A DNA stretch of 64,000 nucleotides from Antarctobacter sediminis (lineage in GTDB: Bacteria; Pseudomonadota; Alphaproteobacteria; Rhodobacterales; Rhodobacteraceae), in NCBI RefSeq assembly GCF_019218285.1, contig NZ_JAHUZG010000007.1, forward strand, positions 62,001-126,000. Direction: 5' to 3'. Every line of letters starts with the position of its first letter. Position 1 is the stretch's first letter. Both the position numbers and the translations under genes were made by a program. Under the pieces are notes generated by a model. It was not told the DNA's origin and searched no databases. It worked only from the letters and a program-made list of their open reading frames with translations. Positions 1-10,884 of this stretch are shown here, one piece after another.

Positions 1-901
1 CCTGCGCATTGGCGACCTGATGGTCGCCGGTGGCATGAGGATAGGGGATCAGGATACTGGGTCGCCCGATCACGGCGATGTCGGCAACCGAGGACGCGCC
101 CGATCGCGAAATCACCAGTTGCGCCTCGCTCATCCGTGCGGGGACGTCGTGAAAGAAGGGTTGAACATCGGCATCCAGACCGTGTTCCGCATAGTAGGTG
201 GCCACCCGTTCCATATCTTCTTCGCGGGCCTGATGGCTGACGCGCAGATTGCCCACCATGTCCAGAGGCAGTGCCGCGATGGCGGGCGGTACAATGTCAG
301 ACAGCGCCCGCGCCCCCTGCGAGCCGCCGATCACAAGGATCGACATCGGGTAAGGCCCGGGTGCGATATACCCGGCCCCGGCCCGTTCACGGACCGCACC
401 GCGCACAGGGTTCCCGGTATGGATGCCTTCAACCCCTTCGGGCAGCGCGGTCGGCCATGTGCCGCAGGCCATGACGTCGACCTTGTTGGCGAACCATGTG
501 TTCACCTTGCCCAGAACGCCGTTCTGTTCATGGATCATGCGCGGCAATTTCAGCACCCAGGCGGCGGTCAGCGCCGGCACACTGGGATAACCGCCAAAGC
601 CCACAACCACATCGGGACGATCACGGCGCATGCCGAAAATCGCCGAAATCACCCCGGTCGCAAGCCGGAAGGGCACGACGGCCTTGGCCAATATTCCGCC
701 CCGGTCAAAAGTCGCCGAGGACACGGTTTCGATCTCGACCCCCTCGGGAAAAGCTCCGGTATAACGCGCGCCGCGTTCGTCGGTTGACAGCTTGACCCGC
801 CAGCCGCGCGCCAGCATCAGTTCGGCAAGCGCCTGAGCGGGGAACATATGCCCCCCGGTCCCGCCTGCCGCCATCACCAGCAAAGGCCTGCGCTTGCCCA
901 T
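1..901 (-). CDS. murG: MurG, lipid II-forming GlcNAc transferase (3' end outside window)
   Basis: UDP-GlcNAc:undecaprenyl-diphospho-MurNAc-pentapeptide GlcNAc transferase, which makes lipid II on the inner face of the cytoplasmic membrane. About 300 codons are visible of a family length near 360; the C-terminus lies beyond the left edge. The first glycine-rich loop [12 protein letters not shown] (residues 11-22), the second loop VGFGGYPS, the GGSQGA loop and the donor-binding region [10 protein letters not shown] near the truncation are all present, so the visible part looks intact. The ATG start puts the family-typical [17 protein letters not shown] at the N-terminus. It follows ftsW on the same strand after 99 bases and is probably co-transcribed with it. 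Confidence 0.96.
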   Translation of the reverse strand, partial: MGKRRPLLVMAAGGTGGHMFPAQALAELMLARGWRVKLSTDERGARYTGAFPEGVEIETVSSATFDRGGILAKAVVPFRLATGVISAIFGMRRDRPDVVVGFGGYPSVPALTAAWVLKLPRMIHEQNGVLGKVNTWFANKVDVMACGTWPTALPEGVEGIHTGNPVRGAVRERAGAGYIAPGPYPMSILVIGGSQGARALSDIVPPAIAALPLDMVGNLRVSHQAREEDMERVATYYAEHGLDADVQPFFHDVPARMSEAQLVISRSGASSVADIAVIGRPSILIPYPHATGDHQVANAQ

Positions 902-1000
902 AATCCTGTCTCCGTCATCGATCCACGCGCGGATATATCATCCCGGCGCAGGCGTCCATGACAAGGGGAAGACAGGCGGGTTCCTGCCCATAAATGGCGT

Positions 1001-2167
1001 TCACCGCGCGCGTCCACGCAGGATGTCGCGGATTTCACCCTGTGGGCGCGTCCGGGTAAAGGCCAGCAACATGCCGACGGCAATGCCCCCGGCGATCAGC
1101 GACGACCCCCCGTAGCTGACAAAGGGCAAGGTCATTCCCTTGGCGGGAAGCAGACGCACCGCAACGCCCATGTTGATCATGGCCTGCACGCCAAACATGG
1201 CGGCCAGCCCGGTGCCCGCCAGCCGGATGAAAGGATCGCGTTCGCGCATCAGCCGGATCAGGCTGCGCATCACGATCGCCGCGTAAAGCGTGAGGATCGC
1301 AAGGACCAGAACAAGCCCGTATTCCTCGGCTGCGACGGCAATGATGAAATCGGTATGAGCGTCCGGAAGGCTCCACTTGACCTGCCCCTCGCCCACGCCG
1401 ACACCAAAGAAACCGCCTTCGCGGATCGCATTCTCGGCGTAGCCCAATTGCGAGGTCGGATCGACTTCGGGATTCAGGAAGCCGTCAAAACGGCGCTGGA
1501 AGTGCTCCGAGTAGTTGTAGGCCACTGTGCCCGCCATGACGACCAGCCCGGCCAGACCCACCAGCAGCAACATCGGCGCGCCGCCGACGAACCACATGAC
1601 ACCCCAGCCAAAGAGGATCAGCGCCGCCTGACCAAAGTCCGGCTGAAAGGCCAGCATCAGCACGATGCTGACCATCAGCGCAAAGGAATAGGCGCGCCCC
1701 GGCGGGCCGCCCAGATCCTGCGCCGCCGCCATCAACCATGCCGATACAATCACAAACAGCGGCTTGAGAAACTCGGACGGTTGCAGCGAGGCAAAGCCAA
1801 GGCTGTACCAGCGCACTGCCCCCTTGCCGAAATCCGTGCCCAAGACCGGCAACAGCGCCAGCGCGACAAAGGCCACCAGAAAGCCCAGCACCGCAAAGCG
1901 GCGCACCGTGACCGGCCCCATCATCGAAACCAGCACCATGACCACCATGGCCAGACCGCCAAAGAAAGCCTGTTTCTGGACATAATAGAACGGCGGCAAA
2001 CCAATCCGTTCGGCCAGCGGCGGTGAGGCCGCGAGGCCCAGCAAAAGGCCAACCCCGAACAGCATGAAAATGCAGGACAAGCTCCACTTGTCCACTGTCC
2101 GCCACCACTTCGGCAACACCGGTTCGCCGCCCTTAACGGGCACCGTTCCGAAAACCATCTCTGTCAT
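1001..2167 (-). CDS. ftsW: FtsW, SEDS-family septal peptidoglycan polymerase
   Basis: Integral membrane SEDS glycosyltransferase that polymerises lipid II at the division septum together with FtsI (PBP3). The 388 residues form about ten hydrophobic segments, with the SEDS signatures PDFGQAALI in the middle and SYGGSSLIAGG near the C-terminus. I chose the ATG giving MTEMVFGTVPVKGG; the frame stays open another eight codons upstream without a better start. It is separated from murD by a gene on the opposite strand and starts divergently from it, so ftsW-murG probably has its own promoter in 2168-2346 or relies on read-through from the upstream dcw genes. Confidence 0.95.
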   Translation of the reverse strand: MTEMVFGTVPVKGGEPVLPKWWRTVDKWSLSCIFMLFGVGLLLGLAASPPLAERIGLPPFYYVQKQAFFGGLAMVVMVLVSMMGPVTVRRFAVLGFLVAFVALALLPVLGTDFGKGAVRWYSLGFASLQPSEFLKPLFVIVSAWLMAAAQDLGGPPGRAYSFALMVSIVLMLAFQPDFGQAALILFGWGVMWFVGGAPMLLLVGLAGLVVMAGTVAYNYSEHFQRRFDGFLNPEVDPTSQLGYAENAIREGGFFGVGVGEGQVKWSLPDAHTDFIIAVAAEEYGLVLVLAILTLYAAIVMRSLIRLMRERDPFIRLAGTGLAAMFGVQAMINMGVAVRLLPAKGMTLPFVSYGGSSLIAGGIAVGMLLAFTRTRPQGEIRDILRGRAR

Positions 2168-2346
2168 CTGAGCACCGCCCGACTGCCTCAACTCGCCCGG
2201 TTTTCCGGGTCTGTTGACCAGTCTATCGCATTTCCCGGGCGCAAGCCAAAGGATTCCGGGGCGATGCGGGACCGGTGTGCCCGGGCCGCCACGCGGGCGG
2301 CAGTGACCTCTGGCGAATCCGTGCCGTTGCCCCTATTGCGCAGGCC

Positions 2347-3519
2347 ATGCATGTCACGACCCTGATCCTTGGCGCCGGTGCCGCCGGCCTGATGGCCGCC
2401 GCCAATGCCGGTCCCTCCGTGCTGGTCGTGGACCATGCGAAGAAAGCCGGGGAAAAGATCCGCATCTCGGGCGGCGGGCGCTGCAATTTCACCAATATGT
2501 ACTGTGCGCCCAATGCATTTCTCTCGGGCAACCCGCATTTCGTGAAATCCGCCTTGGCGCGCTACACCCAGTGGGATTTCTTGGATCTCGTATCCCGGCA
2601 CGGCATCGCTTGGCACGAAAAGACGCTGGGCCAGTTGTTCTGCGACGGGAAATCGACGCAGATCGTCGATATGCTGCTGGACGAGATGCGCAAGGCCGGG
2701 GCCGAACTTTGGCTGGAAACCCGGATTTCATCGGTCCGCCACGCCGAAGGACGTTTCGTCACCACGGTCGAAAAAGACGGTCGACCGATCGACATAACCT
2801 CTGACAACCTGATCCTTGCAACGGGCGGCAAGTCCATCCCCAAGATGGGGGCCACGGGGCTGGCATATGAGATCGCCGCCCAGTTCGGCCACAAGATCAC
2901 CGAGACCCGCCCTGCTTTGGTGCCCCTGACCTTTGGGGACCGCTTTGCCGGGATTTCGGGCGTGGCGACCCCCAGCGTTGTGTCCAATGCAGAGGCCCGC
3001 TTTGAAGAGGCGTTGCTGTTCACGCACCGCGGGCTGTCGGGACCGGCCATCCTGCAAATCTCCAGCTACTGGCACGAGGGCGAAGAGATTTCGGTCAACC
3101 TGCTTCCGACGGGGGGCTTCGGGGAAATGCTCCGCGGCAAGCGCCGCACCGAAGGCCGCCGCGCCCTGACCACGGAGCTCTCTGCGCATCTGCCTGCCCG
3201 GCTGGTCGATTTTCTGGGGCGGGAAATCGATCTGAAAGGCAATCTCGCCGATCTGTCGGACTCGCGGATCGCCGACCTCGAAGCCACCCTGACCGACTGG
3301 CGGCTAAAGCCTGCGGGATCCGAAGGCTATCGGACCGCCGAAGTCACGCTGGGCGGGGTTTGCACATCGGGGCTGGATTCCAAAACCCTGATGTCCCGGC
3401 ATCTGCCCGGCCTTTATGTCATCGGCGAGGCCGTCGATGTCACCGGCTGGCTGGGCGGCTACAATTTCCAGTGGGCGTGGTCCTCGGCCATGGCAGCGGG
3501 CCGCAGCATCGCCGCGTAA
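2347..3519 (+). CDS. BaiN/HI0933-family NAD(P)/FAD-dependent flavoprotein
   Basis: Predicted flavoprotein of about 390 residues in the HI0933/YhiN/BaiN family (TIGR00275-like). An N-terminal FAD-binding loop LGAGAAGLMAA is followed by the family signature GEKIRISGGGRCNFTN. The C-terminus has GGYNFQWAWSSAMAAG, which contacts FAD in this family. The physiological substrate is generally unknown; BaiN homologues in gut bacteria reduce bile-acid intermediates, but that should not be transferred here. I used the internal ATG beginning MHVTTLILGAGAAG because the 24 upstream codons do not resemble the family. It lies inside the dcw cluster on the opposite strand, its stop only 6 bases from the murD stop. 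Confidence 0.88.
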   Translation: MHVTTLILGAGAAGLMAAANAGPSVLVVDHAKKAGEKIRISGGGRCNFTNMYCAPNAFLSGNPHFVKSALARYTQWDFLDLVSRHGIAWHEKTLGQLFCDGKSTQIVDMLLDEMRKAGAELWLETRISSVRHAEGRFVTTVEKDGRPIDITSDNLILATGGKSIPKMGATGLAYEIAAQFGHKITETRPALVPLTFGDRFAGISGVATPSVVSNAEARFEEALLFTHRGLSGPAILQISSYWHEGEEISVNLLPTGGFGEMLRGKRRTEGRRALTTELSAHLPARLVDFLGREIDLKGNLADLSDSRIADLEATLTDWRLKPAGSEGYRTAEVTLGGVCTSGLDSKTLMSRHLPGLYVIGEAVDVTGWLGGYNFQWAWSSAMAAGRSIAA

Positions 3520-3525
3520 CCGCCT

Positions 3526-4929
3526 TCAGGACTTGGCCAATTCCGCCTCGACGCAATCAATGAAATGCGCCCCGCGTTTTTCAAAATTGTCGTACTGGTC
3601 AAAGCTTGCCGCTGCCGGGGCCAACAACACCACCTCGCCCGGTTCAGCATCCGCCGTGGCGCGGGCAACGGCCGTTGCCATGTCACCGCAGATTTCCGCA
3701 TCGACATCAGGCAGTTGCAAGGCAAAGCTTTCAGGTTCGCGGCCGATCACATAGGCCTTGACCACATGCGACAGCCCGGGGATCAATGGCGCAAGTCCGC
3801 CTTCTTTCATCAAGCCACCGCAGACCCAGCGCACCTTGGGAAAGGCTTGTAGCGCCTTCAGCGCAGAGTCGACGTTTGTCGCCTTGGAGTCGTTGATGAA
3901 AACCACCCCGTCCCGTTCGCCCACCCGTTGGCTGCGATGTGGAAGCCCGGCAAAACTGCGCATCCCGGCCTCGATCTCGCGCGGGCCAAGCCCAAGGCTG
4001 CGGCAGGCGGCATAGGCGGCGCAGGCGTTCTGATGATTATGCGCCCCGGGCAGGCCCGTAATCTCGCGCAGGTCGATCGAGCCAACCTGCCGCCCCTTGC
4101 GCCATTCCGACAAAAAGCCCTTGCGCGCATAGACATACCACCCCGGCCCGGTCAGTTTGACACTGCTGGACACACGGATCACGCGATCATCCGCCCGGCC
4201 CTCGGACAACTGGCCGGCAAGATACTGACCCTCGACCTCATCGACGCCGATCACGGCCCGGTCCGGTCCTCCTTCGGCAAAGAGGCGGCGCTTGGCCGCG
4301 AAATAGCCGCCAAGCCCGGCATGGCGATCAAGGTGATCGGCGGAAAAATTTGTAAAGACAGCCACATCCGGCGTAAGGCTGCGTGCAAGGTCGGTCTGGT
4401 AGCTGGACAGTTCCAGCACCACAACGCCGCCGTCCTCGGGCGGGTCGATGTCCAGCACCCCGCGCCCGATATTGCCCGCCAGTTGGCTGTCACGGCCCGC
4501 GCTGTGCAGCACGTGATGGATCAGGGCCGAAGTGGTGGATTTGCCGTTGGACCCGGTGACCGCCACCACCTTGGGCGGTTGGTCGAAGCTGGCCCAGCCC
4601 TCGCCGAGGCTGCGAAAGAACAGGCCGATGTCGTTGTCCACCGGCACGCCGGCCTGCAAGGCCGCGGCAATGACAGCATTTGGCTGAGGGTAGAGATGCG
4701 GGATACCCGGCGAAGTCACAAGACAGGCCACATCATCAAAGCTTTCGACCCGATCCAGACGCCGCGCCTCGAAACCTTCGGCCTCGGCCCGTTCGCGGGC
4801 GGCCACGGTATCGTCCCAGACAACGACGCGCGCCCCACCCTCGCGCAGCGCACGCGCTGCCGACAGGCCGGACCGGCCAAGCCCCAGAACCGCGACAACG
4901 GCCCCGTCAAACCCGCGCACTGGGATCAT
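3526..4929 (-). CDS. murD: MurD, UDP-MurNAc-L-alanine:D-glutamate ligase
   Basis: Cytoplasmic ATP-dependent ligase that adds D-Glu to UDP-MurNAc-L-Ala. Its 467 residues match the family length. The Mur ligase P-loop VTGSNGKST lies at about residues 124-132, the central-domain motif [12 protein letters not shown] follows, and the C-terminal domain has FINDSKATN. The N-terminal Rossmann-like UDP-binding loop is [15 protein letters not shown]. It sits 60 bases downstream of mraY on the same strand. The next dcw genes, ftsW and murG, are separated from it by the opposite-strand flavoprotein gene, so a transcript running through would be antisense to that gene. Confidence 0.97.
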   Translation of the reverse strand: MIPVRGFDGAVVAVLGLGRSGLSAARALREGGARVVVWDDTVAARERAEAEGFEARRLDRVESFDDVACLVTSPGIPHLYPQPNAVIAAALQAGVPVDNDIGLFFRSLGEGWASFDQPPKVVAVTGSNGKSTTSALIHHVLHSAGRDSQLAGNIGRGVLDIDPPEDGGVVVLELSSYQTDLARSLTPDVAVFTNFSADHLDRHAGLGGYFAAKRRLFAEGGPDRAVIGVDEVEGQYLAGQLSEGRADDRVIRVSSSVKLTGPGWYVYARKGFLSEWRKGRQVGSIDLREITGLPGAHNHQNACAAYAACRSLGLGPREIEAGMRSFAGLPHRSQRVGERDGVVFINDSKATNVDSALKALQAFPKVRWVCGGLMKEGGLAPLIPGLSHVVKAYVIGREPESFALQLPDVDAEICGDMATAVARATADAEPGEVVLLAPAAASFDQYDNFEKRGAHFIDCVEAELAKS

Positions 4930-4989
4930 CGCCCCTCTCCTGTTCTCAAGACTCGCGGCGCAACCGTCGGCGCCTGCCAGATCCGCGCC

Positions 4990-6072
4990 TTAGCGCACCT
5001 TCAGCGTGGCCAGCCCGATGATCGCGAGGATCAGCGAGATGATCCAGAACCGGATCACGATGGTCGGCTCGGCCCAGCCTTTTTTCTCATAGTGGTGATG
5101 GATCGGTGCCATCAGGAAGACACGCTTGCCCGTGCGCTTGAAGTAAAGCACCTGAATGATGACGGACAGCGCCTCGACCACGAACAACCCGCCGACGATG
5201 GCAAGAACGATCTCGTGCTTGGTCGCCACCGCGATGGCCCCCAGCGCCCCGCCCAGTGCCAGCGATCCGGTATCGCCCATGAAAACCGCAGCGGGCGGCG
5301 CGTTGTACCACAGAAAGCCAAGCCCCCCGCCAACAACCCCAGCCGCAAAGACAAGGATTTCGCCCGTGCCCGGTACATAGTGGACGTCAAGATATTCGGT
5401 GAAATCGACCCGGCCCACCGCATAGGCGATCACGCCCAGGGTCGAGGCCGCGATCATGACCGGCATGATGGCCAGCCCGTCAAGACCGTCGGTCAGGTTG
5501 ACGGCATTGGCCGCGCCGACGATCACGATCATCGCGAAGGGAATGAAGAAAAAGCCGAGATACAGAAGCGTATCCTTGAAGATCGGGAAAGCCACCCGAT
5601 AGCTGAGTGCATCGGGATGGTAGTGCGATGCCCAGAAACCGGCGATCCCCGCGATGATGAACCCCAGCAATAGCCGCACCTTGCCGGACAGTCCTGCGGT
5701 ATTCTGCTTGCTGACCTTGGCATAGTCATCGGCAAACCCGATGGCCGCATAGGACATGGTGACAAACAGCACCATCCAGACAAAGGGGTTGTCCAGCCGC
5801 GCCCATAGCAGAGTCGACGTGATCAATGCCCCGATGATCAGCAGTCCGCCCATCGTCGGCGTGCCTGCCTTGACGAAGTGCCCCTCGGGGCCGTCATCGC
5901 GGATTGGCTGCCCCTTGCCCTGACGTTTGCGCAGGACGTTGATCAGCGGACGGCCAAAGAGAAAGCCAAAGATCAGCGCGGTCAAGAACGCGCCCCCGGC
6001 ACGGAAGGTGATGTAGCGGAAAAGGTTGAAGGCGTCGCCGCCATCGCTGAACTCTGTCAGCCAGAAAAGCAT
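4990..6072 (-). CDS. mraY: MraY, phospho-MurNAc-pentapeptide transferase (lipid I synthase)
   Basis: Polytopic membrane enzyme transferring phospho-MurNAc-pentapeptide from UDP to undecaprenyl phosphate to form lipid I. At 360 residues it equals the E. coli length. Diagnostic motifs are FADDYAK (the catalytic Asp pair), [10 protein letters not shown] in the middle, and the histidine-rich loop [12 protein letters not shown] near the C-terminus. About ten transmembrane segments are visible. I chose the start [12 protein letters not shown] because upstream codons in the open frame are non-homologous and would overlap murF. It begins 13 bases after the murF stop, typical of translational coupling in this cluster. 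Confidence 0.97.
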   Translation of the reverse strand: MLFWLTEFSDGGDAFNLFRYITFRAGGAFLTALIFGFLFGRPLINVLRKRQGKGQPIRDDGPEGHFVKAGTPTMGGLLIIGALITSTLLWARLDNPFVWMVLFVTMSYAAIGFADDYAKVSKQNTAGLSGKVRLLLGFIIAGIAGFWASHYHPDALSYRVAFPIFKDTLLYLGFFFIPFAMIVIVGAANAVNLTDGLDGLAIMPVMIAASTLGVIAYAVGRVDFTEYLDVHYVPGTGEILVFAAGVVGGGLGFLWYNAPPAAVFMGDTGSLALGGALGAIAVATKHEIVLAIVGGLFVVEALSVIIQVLYFKRTGKRVFLMAPIHHHYEKKGWAEPTIVIRFWIISLILAIIGLATLKVR

Positions 6073-6085
6073 GTTCCCAGTTCCC

Positions 6086-7528
6086 TTATCCGTCCAAGTC
6101 CGGTGTCGCTTGGCGCAATTTCCGAATGGCGTCAACCACGCGCCCCACGCCCATGGACAGCGACCCCTTGGCCAGAACCACATCGCCCGCGTCCAGATCG
6201 CGGGCCACACGTTCGGCCATCTTGTCGCTGGTTTCAGTCCAATGCCCCCGTTTGTCGGCAGGCAATTCACGCCACAGATGCTGCATCAAAGGGCCGATAC
6301 AATGCACCATGTCGATCTGGTCCATTGAGGGGCTGTTGGCCACAGCGCGGTGTAGATCCACCTCACTGGCGCCCAGTTCCTTCATGTCGCCAAGATAGGC
6401 AATGCGTCGGCCCTTGGCCACGCGGCCCACGCCATGGCGGGGCTGCGCCGCGGCCAGCACCTCGAGCGAGGCGGCAAGCGAGGCCGGGTTCGCGTTATAG
6501 GCGTCGTCAATCAGCTCGACGCTGATCCGCGTATCGACCGGATCCAGCATGATCCGTTCACGCTGACCGCGCCCGGCCCCGGGATGCCATTGACCAAGCC
6601 CCATGACGGTCAGCGCCGGATCCAAACCCAGCGCCTCGCCCACGGCCAGAACGCCCATGGCGTTTACTGCGAAATGCCGCCCCGGGGCCATGACCTTGAA
6701 CAGGCGCGACTCGATCCCCGAGCGGGCAATAGCCACCGTGCAGGCATCCTGAACGGACACGCGGTAGATGCGATACTGGTCCGAGGCTTTCTCGCCAAAG
6801 CTAACCGCCCAGCGGCGGCCCTCTTCGGCCTTTTCGCGCAGGATGCCGCTGACCGGCAGGTCGCCGTTGTAGATTGCGGTGCCATAAGGCTCCAGCCCAT
6901 CAAAGATCGAGGCTTTTTCCCGGGCAATGCCTTCGATGTTCTCGAAGGCAGCCAGATGTGCGGGGGCAACGGTTGTGACCATGGCAACATGCGGCCGCGC
7001 CATGCGCGCCAAAGGGGCAATCTCGCCGGGGTGGTTCATACCGATCTCGATCACGGCGAAATCCACGTCGCGCGGCATCCGTGCCAGTGTCAGCGGCACA
7101 CCCCAATGATTGTTATAACTTTTCTCGGCGGCGTGCACGGTGCCATGCACCGCCAGCATCGCGCGCAACATCTCTTTGGTCGAGGTCTTGCCGACCGAAC
7201 CGGTCACGGCAACCACCTGCGCCCGTGTCCGGGCACGCGCCGCACGACCCAGCGCCTCCAGCCCGGACTGAACGTTATCGACGATCAATAGGGGCGCGTC
7301 AGGCGACACGCCATCCGGCACCCGGCTGACCAGTGCCGCACCTGCGCCCTTGTCCAGCGCCTGCTGCACGAAATCATGCCCGTCGCGCGCCGCAGTCAGC
7401 GCAACAAAGAGATCACCCGGTGCCAGCGTGCGCGTGTCGATCGACACACCGTGCACGGCCCAGTCGCACGGCGTTTCGCCGCCCGTGGCGGCAACCGCCT
7501 CGGTCGCGGTCCAGAGCGCGTCGCTCAT
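6086..7528 (-). CDS. murF: MurF, UDP-MurNAc-tripeptide:D-Ala-D-Ala ligase
   Basis: Cytoplasmic Mur ligase adding D-Ala-D-Ala to complete the UDP-MurNAc-pentapeptide. The protein has 480 residues with the ATP-binding loop [14 protein letters not shown] at about 108-121, the central motif [11 protein letters not shown], and the C-terminal-domain signature [10 protein letters not shown]. Its ATG overlaps the murE stop by 4 bases (ATGA type), so the two are probably translationally coupled. murF acts directly after MurE in the same pathway, and its product is the substrate of the downstream MraY. Confidence 0.97.
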   Translation of the reverse strand: MSDALWTATEAVAATGGETPCDWAVHGVSIDTRTLAPGDLFVALTAARDGHDFVQQALDKGAGAALVSRVPDGVSPDAPLLIVDNVQSGLEALGRAARARTRAQVVAVTGSVGKTSTKEMLRAMLAVHGTVHAAEKSYNNHWGVPLTLARMPRDVDFAVIEIGMNHPGEIAPLARMARPHVAMVTTVAPAHLAAFENIEGIAREKASIFDGLEPYGTAIYNGDLPVSGILREKAEEGRRWAVSFGEKASDQYRIYRVSVQDACTVAIARSGIESRLFKVMAPGRHFAVNAMGVLAVGEALGLDPALTVMGLGQWHPGAGRGQRERIMLDPVDTRISVELIDDAYNANPASLAASLEVLAAAQPRHGVGRVAKGRRIAYLGDMKELGASEVDLHRAVANSPSMDQIDMVHCIGPLMQHLWRELPADKRGHWTETSDKMAERVARDLDAGDVVLAKGSLSMGVGRVVDAIRKLRQATPDLDG

Positions 7529-9018
7529 AGCCCCCTCCCGTCCAGCGCGGCCACGGCCACGCTTGCCTGCTCCACATCGTCGAAGGGATAGACCGTATCG
7601 CCGACGATCTGGCCGGTCTCATGCCCCTTGCCGCAGATCAGCAGCGCATCGCCCGGCCCAAGGCCATCGACGCCGCGCAGGATCGCCTCGGCCCGGTCGG
7701 CCACCTCCAGCGCGCCGGGCGCTCCGGCCAGCACCTCGGCCCTAATCCGGGCCGGGTCTTCGGTGCGGGGGTTGTCATCGGTTACGATGACACTGTCGGC
7801 ATGTTCGGTTGCCGCCATGCCCATCAAAGGACGCTTGCCCTTGTCCCGGTCACCGCCGGCCCCCACGATTGCCACCAGCCGCCCCATCACATGCGGGCGC
7901 AACGCCTGACAGGCGGTCGCCACGGCATCAGGCGTATGAGCATAATCGACAAAGACCGCCGCGCCGTTGTCCCGCGTCGCGGCAAGTTGCATGCGGCCAC
8001 GTACCGTCCCCAACAGCGGCAAAACGTCGAAGACATCCGCCGGATCGCCACCGCAGGCAATAACGAGGCCTGCCGCAACAAGGATGTTTTCCGCCTGAAA
8101 CCCGCCAATCAGGCCCAGCCGTTCCTGCCGGATCACACCCTCGAAACTCAGGCGGATTTCCTGCCCCGTGGCGTCAAAGCGCTGCGCCTCCAGGCAAAGG
8201 TCCGCCGCCTCGCGGCCCACGGTGATGACTTCCTGTCCGCGGGCGCGCGCAATGGCCAGCATGTCCACGCCGCGCGGATCGTCGATGTTGATGACCGCCA
8301 CGCCATCTTCGGGCAGAACGCGGGCAAACAGCCCCGCCTTGGCCGCGAAATACTCGTCAAAGCTTTCGTGGTAATCCAGATGATCCTGGGTGAAATTGGT
8401 GAACCCCGCCGCGGCCAGTGTCACCCCGTCCAGACGCCGTTGCGCCAACCCGTGAGAAGAGGCCTCCATCGCGGCATGGGTCACGCCGGACTCGGCGGCC
8501 CCCGACAGCACACGATGCAGGGTGATGGGTTCCGGAGTGGTATGCTTTAGCGGCGTCTGCCAGTCGCCTTCAACACCGGTGGTGCCGATATTGACCGCGC
8601 GCAACCCCAGTTCCTGCCAGATCTGGCGGGTGAAGGTCGCCACCGAAGTTTTGCCATTGGTGCCCGTGACAGCAACCACCGTTTCCGGCTGGGCACCGAA
8701 CCACAATGCCGACGTATAGGCCAACGCCTGCCGCGGATCTTCAGCGATCACCAGCGCCGCTTCCGAGGGTTCAAGCTCGGCCTGCGCGATCTGTGCGCCC
8801 GTCGCATCCGTCAGGATTGCGCTGGCCCCCATGCGCAGGGCGTATTGAATGAACTCGCCGCCGTGCACGCGAGTGCCCGGCAGGGCTGCGAACAGGAAAC
8901 CCTCCTGCACCTCACGGCTGTCCACCGCAAGGCCGGTCACGGCCACGTCCCGTCCGCCGCGCGCCCGCAGGCCCAGCTGTGACAGGCTTTTCGACAGGAT
9001 CTTGCGTTCCGACGCCAT
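7525..9018 (-). CDS. murE: MurE, UDP-MurNAc-tripeptide synthetase (meso-diaminopimelate-adding)
   Basis: Cytoplasmic ATP-dependent ligase adding the third residue of the peptidoglycan stem peptide. The 497-residue protein has the P-loop VTGTNGKTSVATFTRQ near residues 118-131, and the DNPR motif (residues 415-418, TDDNPRTEDP) that selects meso-diaminopimelate over lysine, as expected for a Gram-negative cell wall. It begins 69 bases after ftsI, a slightly larger gap than elsewhere in the cluster, and overlaps murF by 4 bases. Confidence 0.97.
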   Translation of the reverse strand: MASERKILSKSLSQLGLRARGGRDVAVTGLAVDSREVQEGFLFAALPGTRVHGGEFIQYALRMGASAILTDATGAQIAQAELEPSEAALVIAEDPRQALAYTSALWFGAQPETVVAVTGTNGKTSVATFTRQIWQELGLRAVNIGTTGVEGDWQTPLKHTTPEPITLHRVLSGAAESGVTHAAMEASSHGLAQRRLDGVTLAAAGFTNFTQDHLDYHESFDEYFAAKAGLFARVLPEDGVAVINIDDPRGVDMLAIARARGQEVITVGREAADLCLEAQRFDATGQEIRLSFEGVIRQERLGLIGGFQAENILVAAGLVIACGGDPADVFDVLPLLGTVRGRMQLAATRDNGAAVFVDYAHTPDAVATACQALRPHVMGRLVAIVGAGGDRDKGKRPLMGMAATEHADSVIVTDDNPRTEDPARIRAEVLAGAPGALEVADRAEAILRGVDGLGPGDALLICGKGHETGQIVGDTVYPFDDVEQASVAVAALDGRGL

Positions 9019-9087
9019 CTCTCGGTTGCCCCCAGGTCTTTTGTTGGTCCCGCGCGCCCGGCAGATCAGGAGCGCAGCAAAACGACC

Positions 9088-10884
9088 TCAGTCCGAGGCC
9101 GTCGTTGACGTTTTCACTTGCCCTTTATCATGCTCCGGAGGCAAGCCCAGAAGCGGCGCGATCCGCGTGATCATCTCGGCCGCGACCGGTACAGCCGTCC
9201 AGCCCGCGGTGCGCCGCGGCTTGCTGCCGGAGGTTTCAACAGGTTCATCCAGCATAACCACCAGCGCGTAACGCGGGGCGTCCGTGGGGAACAGGGCCGC
9301 GAAGGTCGCGATCACCTTGTCCTTGTGATAACCACCTGTCTTTTTGGGTTTTTCCGCCGTCCCTGTCTTGCCGCCGACCCGATAGCCCGGCACTTCGGCG
9401 AAGGACGCAGTGCCTTTCTTGTCGATCACAACACGGCGCAGCATGTCCAGCGCCGCCTCGGTGACATCATCGCTCAGCAACTTGTCGCCGACGCGCGGAC
9501 GGTCGCGTTTCAACAGGGTCGGTTCAACCACGTGACCACCGTTGCCGATCATCGCATAGGCCGCAGCCAGATGCAGAGGAGAGACCGAGATTCCGTGACC
9601 GTAAGAAATCGTCACGGCAGACAGGTCAGTCCAGCGCGCCGGAACAAGTGGTTTGGCGCCCTTGGCCTCGACCAGTTCCAGTTGCGGCGGTTCGAACATG
9701 CCAAGGTTCTTGTAGAACTCCTGCTGGCGGCCACGGCCGATCATCATGACAATCTTGGCAGTGCCCCGGTTCGAACTGCGGGCGATCACGTCCGAGACGG
9801 TCAATTCGCCATAGTTCTTGCCCTGAAACTCGCCCACCTTGAAGCCCTGCACCTCGTAGGGCGGCTTGGTGTCGATCATGGTTTCGGGATGCACCAGCCC
9901 AAGTTGCAGCGCCTGCGCAACGGTCAGGATCTTGAAGGTCGACCCAAGTTCGTACAGCCCCTGCACCGCCCGGTTGAACAGCGGGCTGTCGTCAGGTTGC
10001 TCGCCCTGAATCGGCGGTCGCGGACGGTCATTCGGATCGAAATCCGGCAACGAGGCGATGGCGATCACCTCCCCGGTATAGACATCCATCAAGACGCTCG
10101 CCGCCCCCTTGGCATTGAGCAGCTTCATACCAGCGTCCAGCACCTCTTCGGTGGCAGCCTGAACCGACAGATCGATCGACAGCGCCAAAGGAGCGCCCTC
10201 GCGCGCCGGATCGCGCAGATCGTCGTCCAGAAATTTCTCGATCCCGGCGGTGCCCACGACCTCGGCCGAGGCAACGCCCTGCCGCCCGAAACGCGCACCG
10301 CCCAAAACGTGTGCCGCGATGGGGCCGTTGGGGTAAAGGCGCATCTCGCGCGGGCCGAACAACAGGCCCGGTTCTCCGATGTCATGCACCGCCTGCATCT
10401 GTTCTGGGCTGAGTTTCTGCTTGACCCAGAGGAACTTGCGCTTGGGATCGGTAAAGCGGCGGGCAAGATCCTCACCCTCCAGATCCGGGAATATCCGCGC
10501 CAGTTCCTGCGCCGCCCGCACCGGATCGACCATCTGCCGAGGATGCGCATAAAGGCTGTGGGTCGACATGTTCGTCGCCAGCAACCGGCCCTGCCGGTCC
10601 ACGATGTCCGCCCGGCTGGCGATGATCGAAGCCCCGCTGGCTTGCGCCCGCGGCTCTTCGGGTTCCGAGGCCGACAGCATTCCCATACGTGCGCCGATCA
10701 CCCCGTAGGCACAGACGAACATGATCGCCAGCACCAATAGCCGCCCCTCGGCCCGCAGGCGCAGGCGGTCATGCATTTCCTCGTGCCGCAGACGGCGGTT
10801 TTCGCGCTCGATTGCGTCGGGGTTCTCACCGTTCTGGCGGGCTTCGAGGATGCGGGCAAGCGGGCGAAGCGGTGTGCGGGTCAT
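9088..10884 (-). CDS. ftsI: FtsI/PBP3, septal peptidoglycan transpeptidase
   Basis: Class B penicillin-binding protein that cross-links septal peptidoglycan with FtsW. The 598 residues comprise a cytoplasmic tail, one transmembrane helix at about 48-66, a pedestal domain, and a transpeptidase domain with all three catalytic motifs: STFK (Ser315-Lys318), SSN (370-372) and KTG (506-508). The ATG overlaps the ftsL stop by 4 bases. The cytoplasmic tail of nearly 50 residues is longer than in E. coli PBP3 and rich in Arg and Glu, but nothing in the catalytic domain looks unusual. Confidence 0.97.
   Translation of the reverse strand: MTRTPLRPLARILEARQNGENPDAIERENRRLRHEEMHDRLRLRAEGRLLVLAIMFVCAYGVIGARMGMLSASEPEEPRAQASGASIIASRADIVDRQGRLLATNMSTHSLYAHPRQMVDPVRAAQELARIFPDLEGEDLARRFTDPKRKFLWVKQKLSPEQMQAVHDIGEPGLLFGPREMRLYPNGPIAAHVLGGARFGRQGVASAEVVGTAGIEKFLDDDLRDPAREGAPLALSIDLSVQAATEEVLDAGMKLLNAKGAASVLMDVYTGEVIAIASLPDFDPNDRPRPPIQGEQPDDSPLFNRAVQGLYELGSTFKILTVAQALQLGLVHPETMIDTKPPYEVQGFKVGEFQGKNYGELTVSDVIARSSNRGTAKIVMMIGRGRQQEFYKNLGMFEPPQLELVEAKGAKPLVPARWTDLSAVTISYGHGISVSPLHLAAAYAMIGNGGHVVEPTLLKRDRPRVGDKLLSDDVTEAALDMLRRVVIDKKGTASFAEVPGYRVGGKTGTAEKPKKTGGYHKDKVIATFAALFPTDAPRYALVVMLDEPVETSGSKPRRTAGWTAVPVAAEMITRIAPLLGLPPEHDKGQVKTSTTASD

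Noticed and set aside
3928-5673. Long plus-strand open frame opposite murD and mraY
   Set aside because: It is antisense to two well-supported genes, rich in His/Arg/Gln/Asp as expected for reverse frames of high-GC genes, and has no recognisable domain.
9118-10740. Long plus-strand open frame opposite ftsI
   Set aside because: Antisense shadow of the transpeptidase gene with reverse-complement codon composition.
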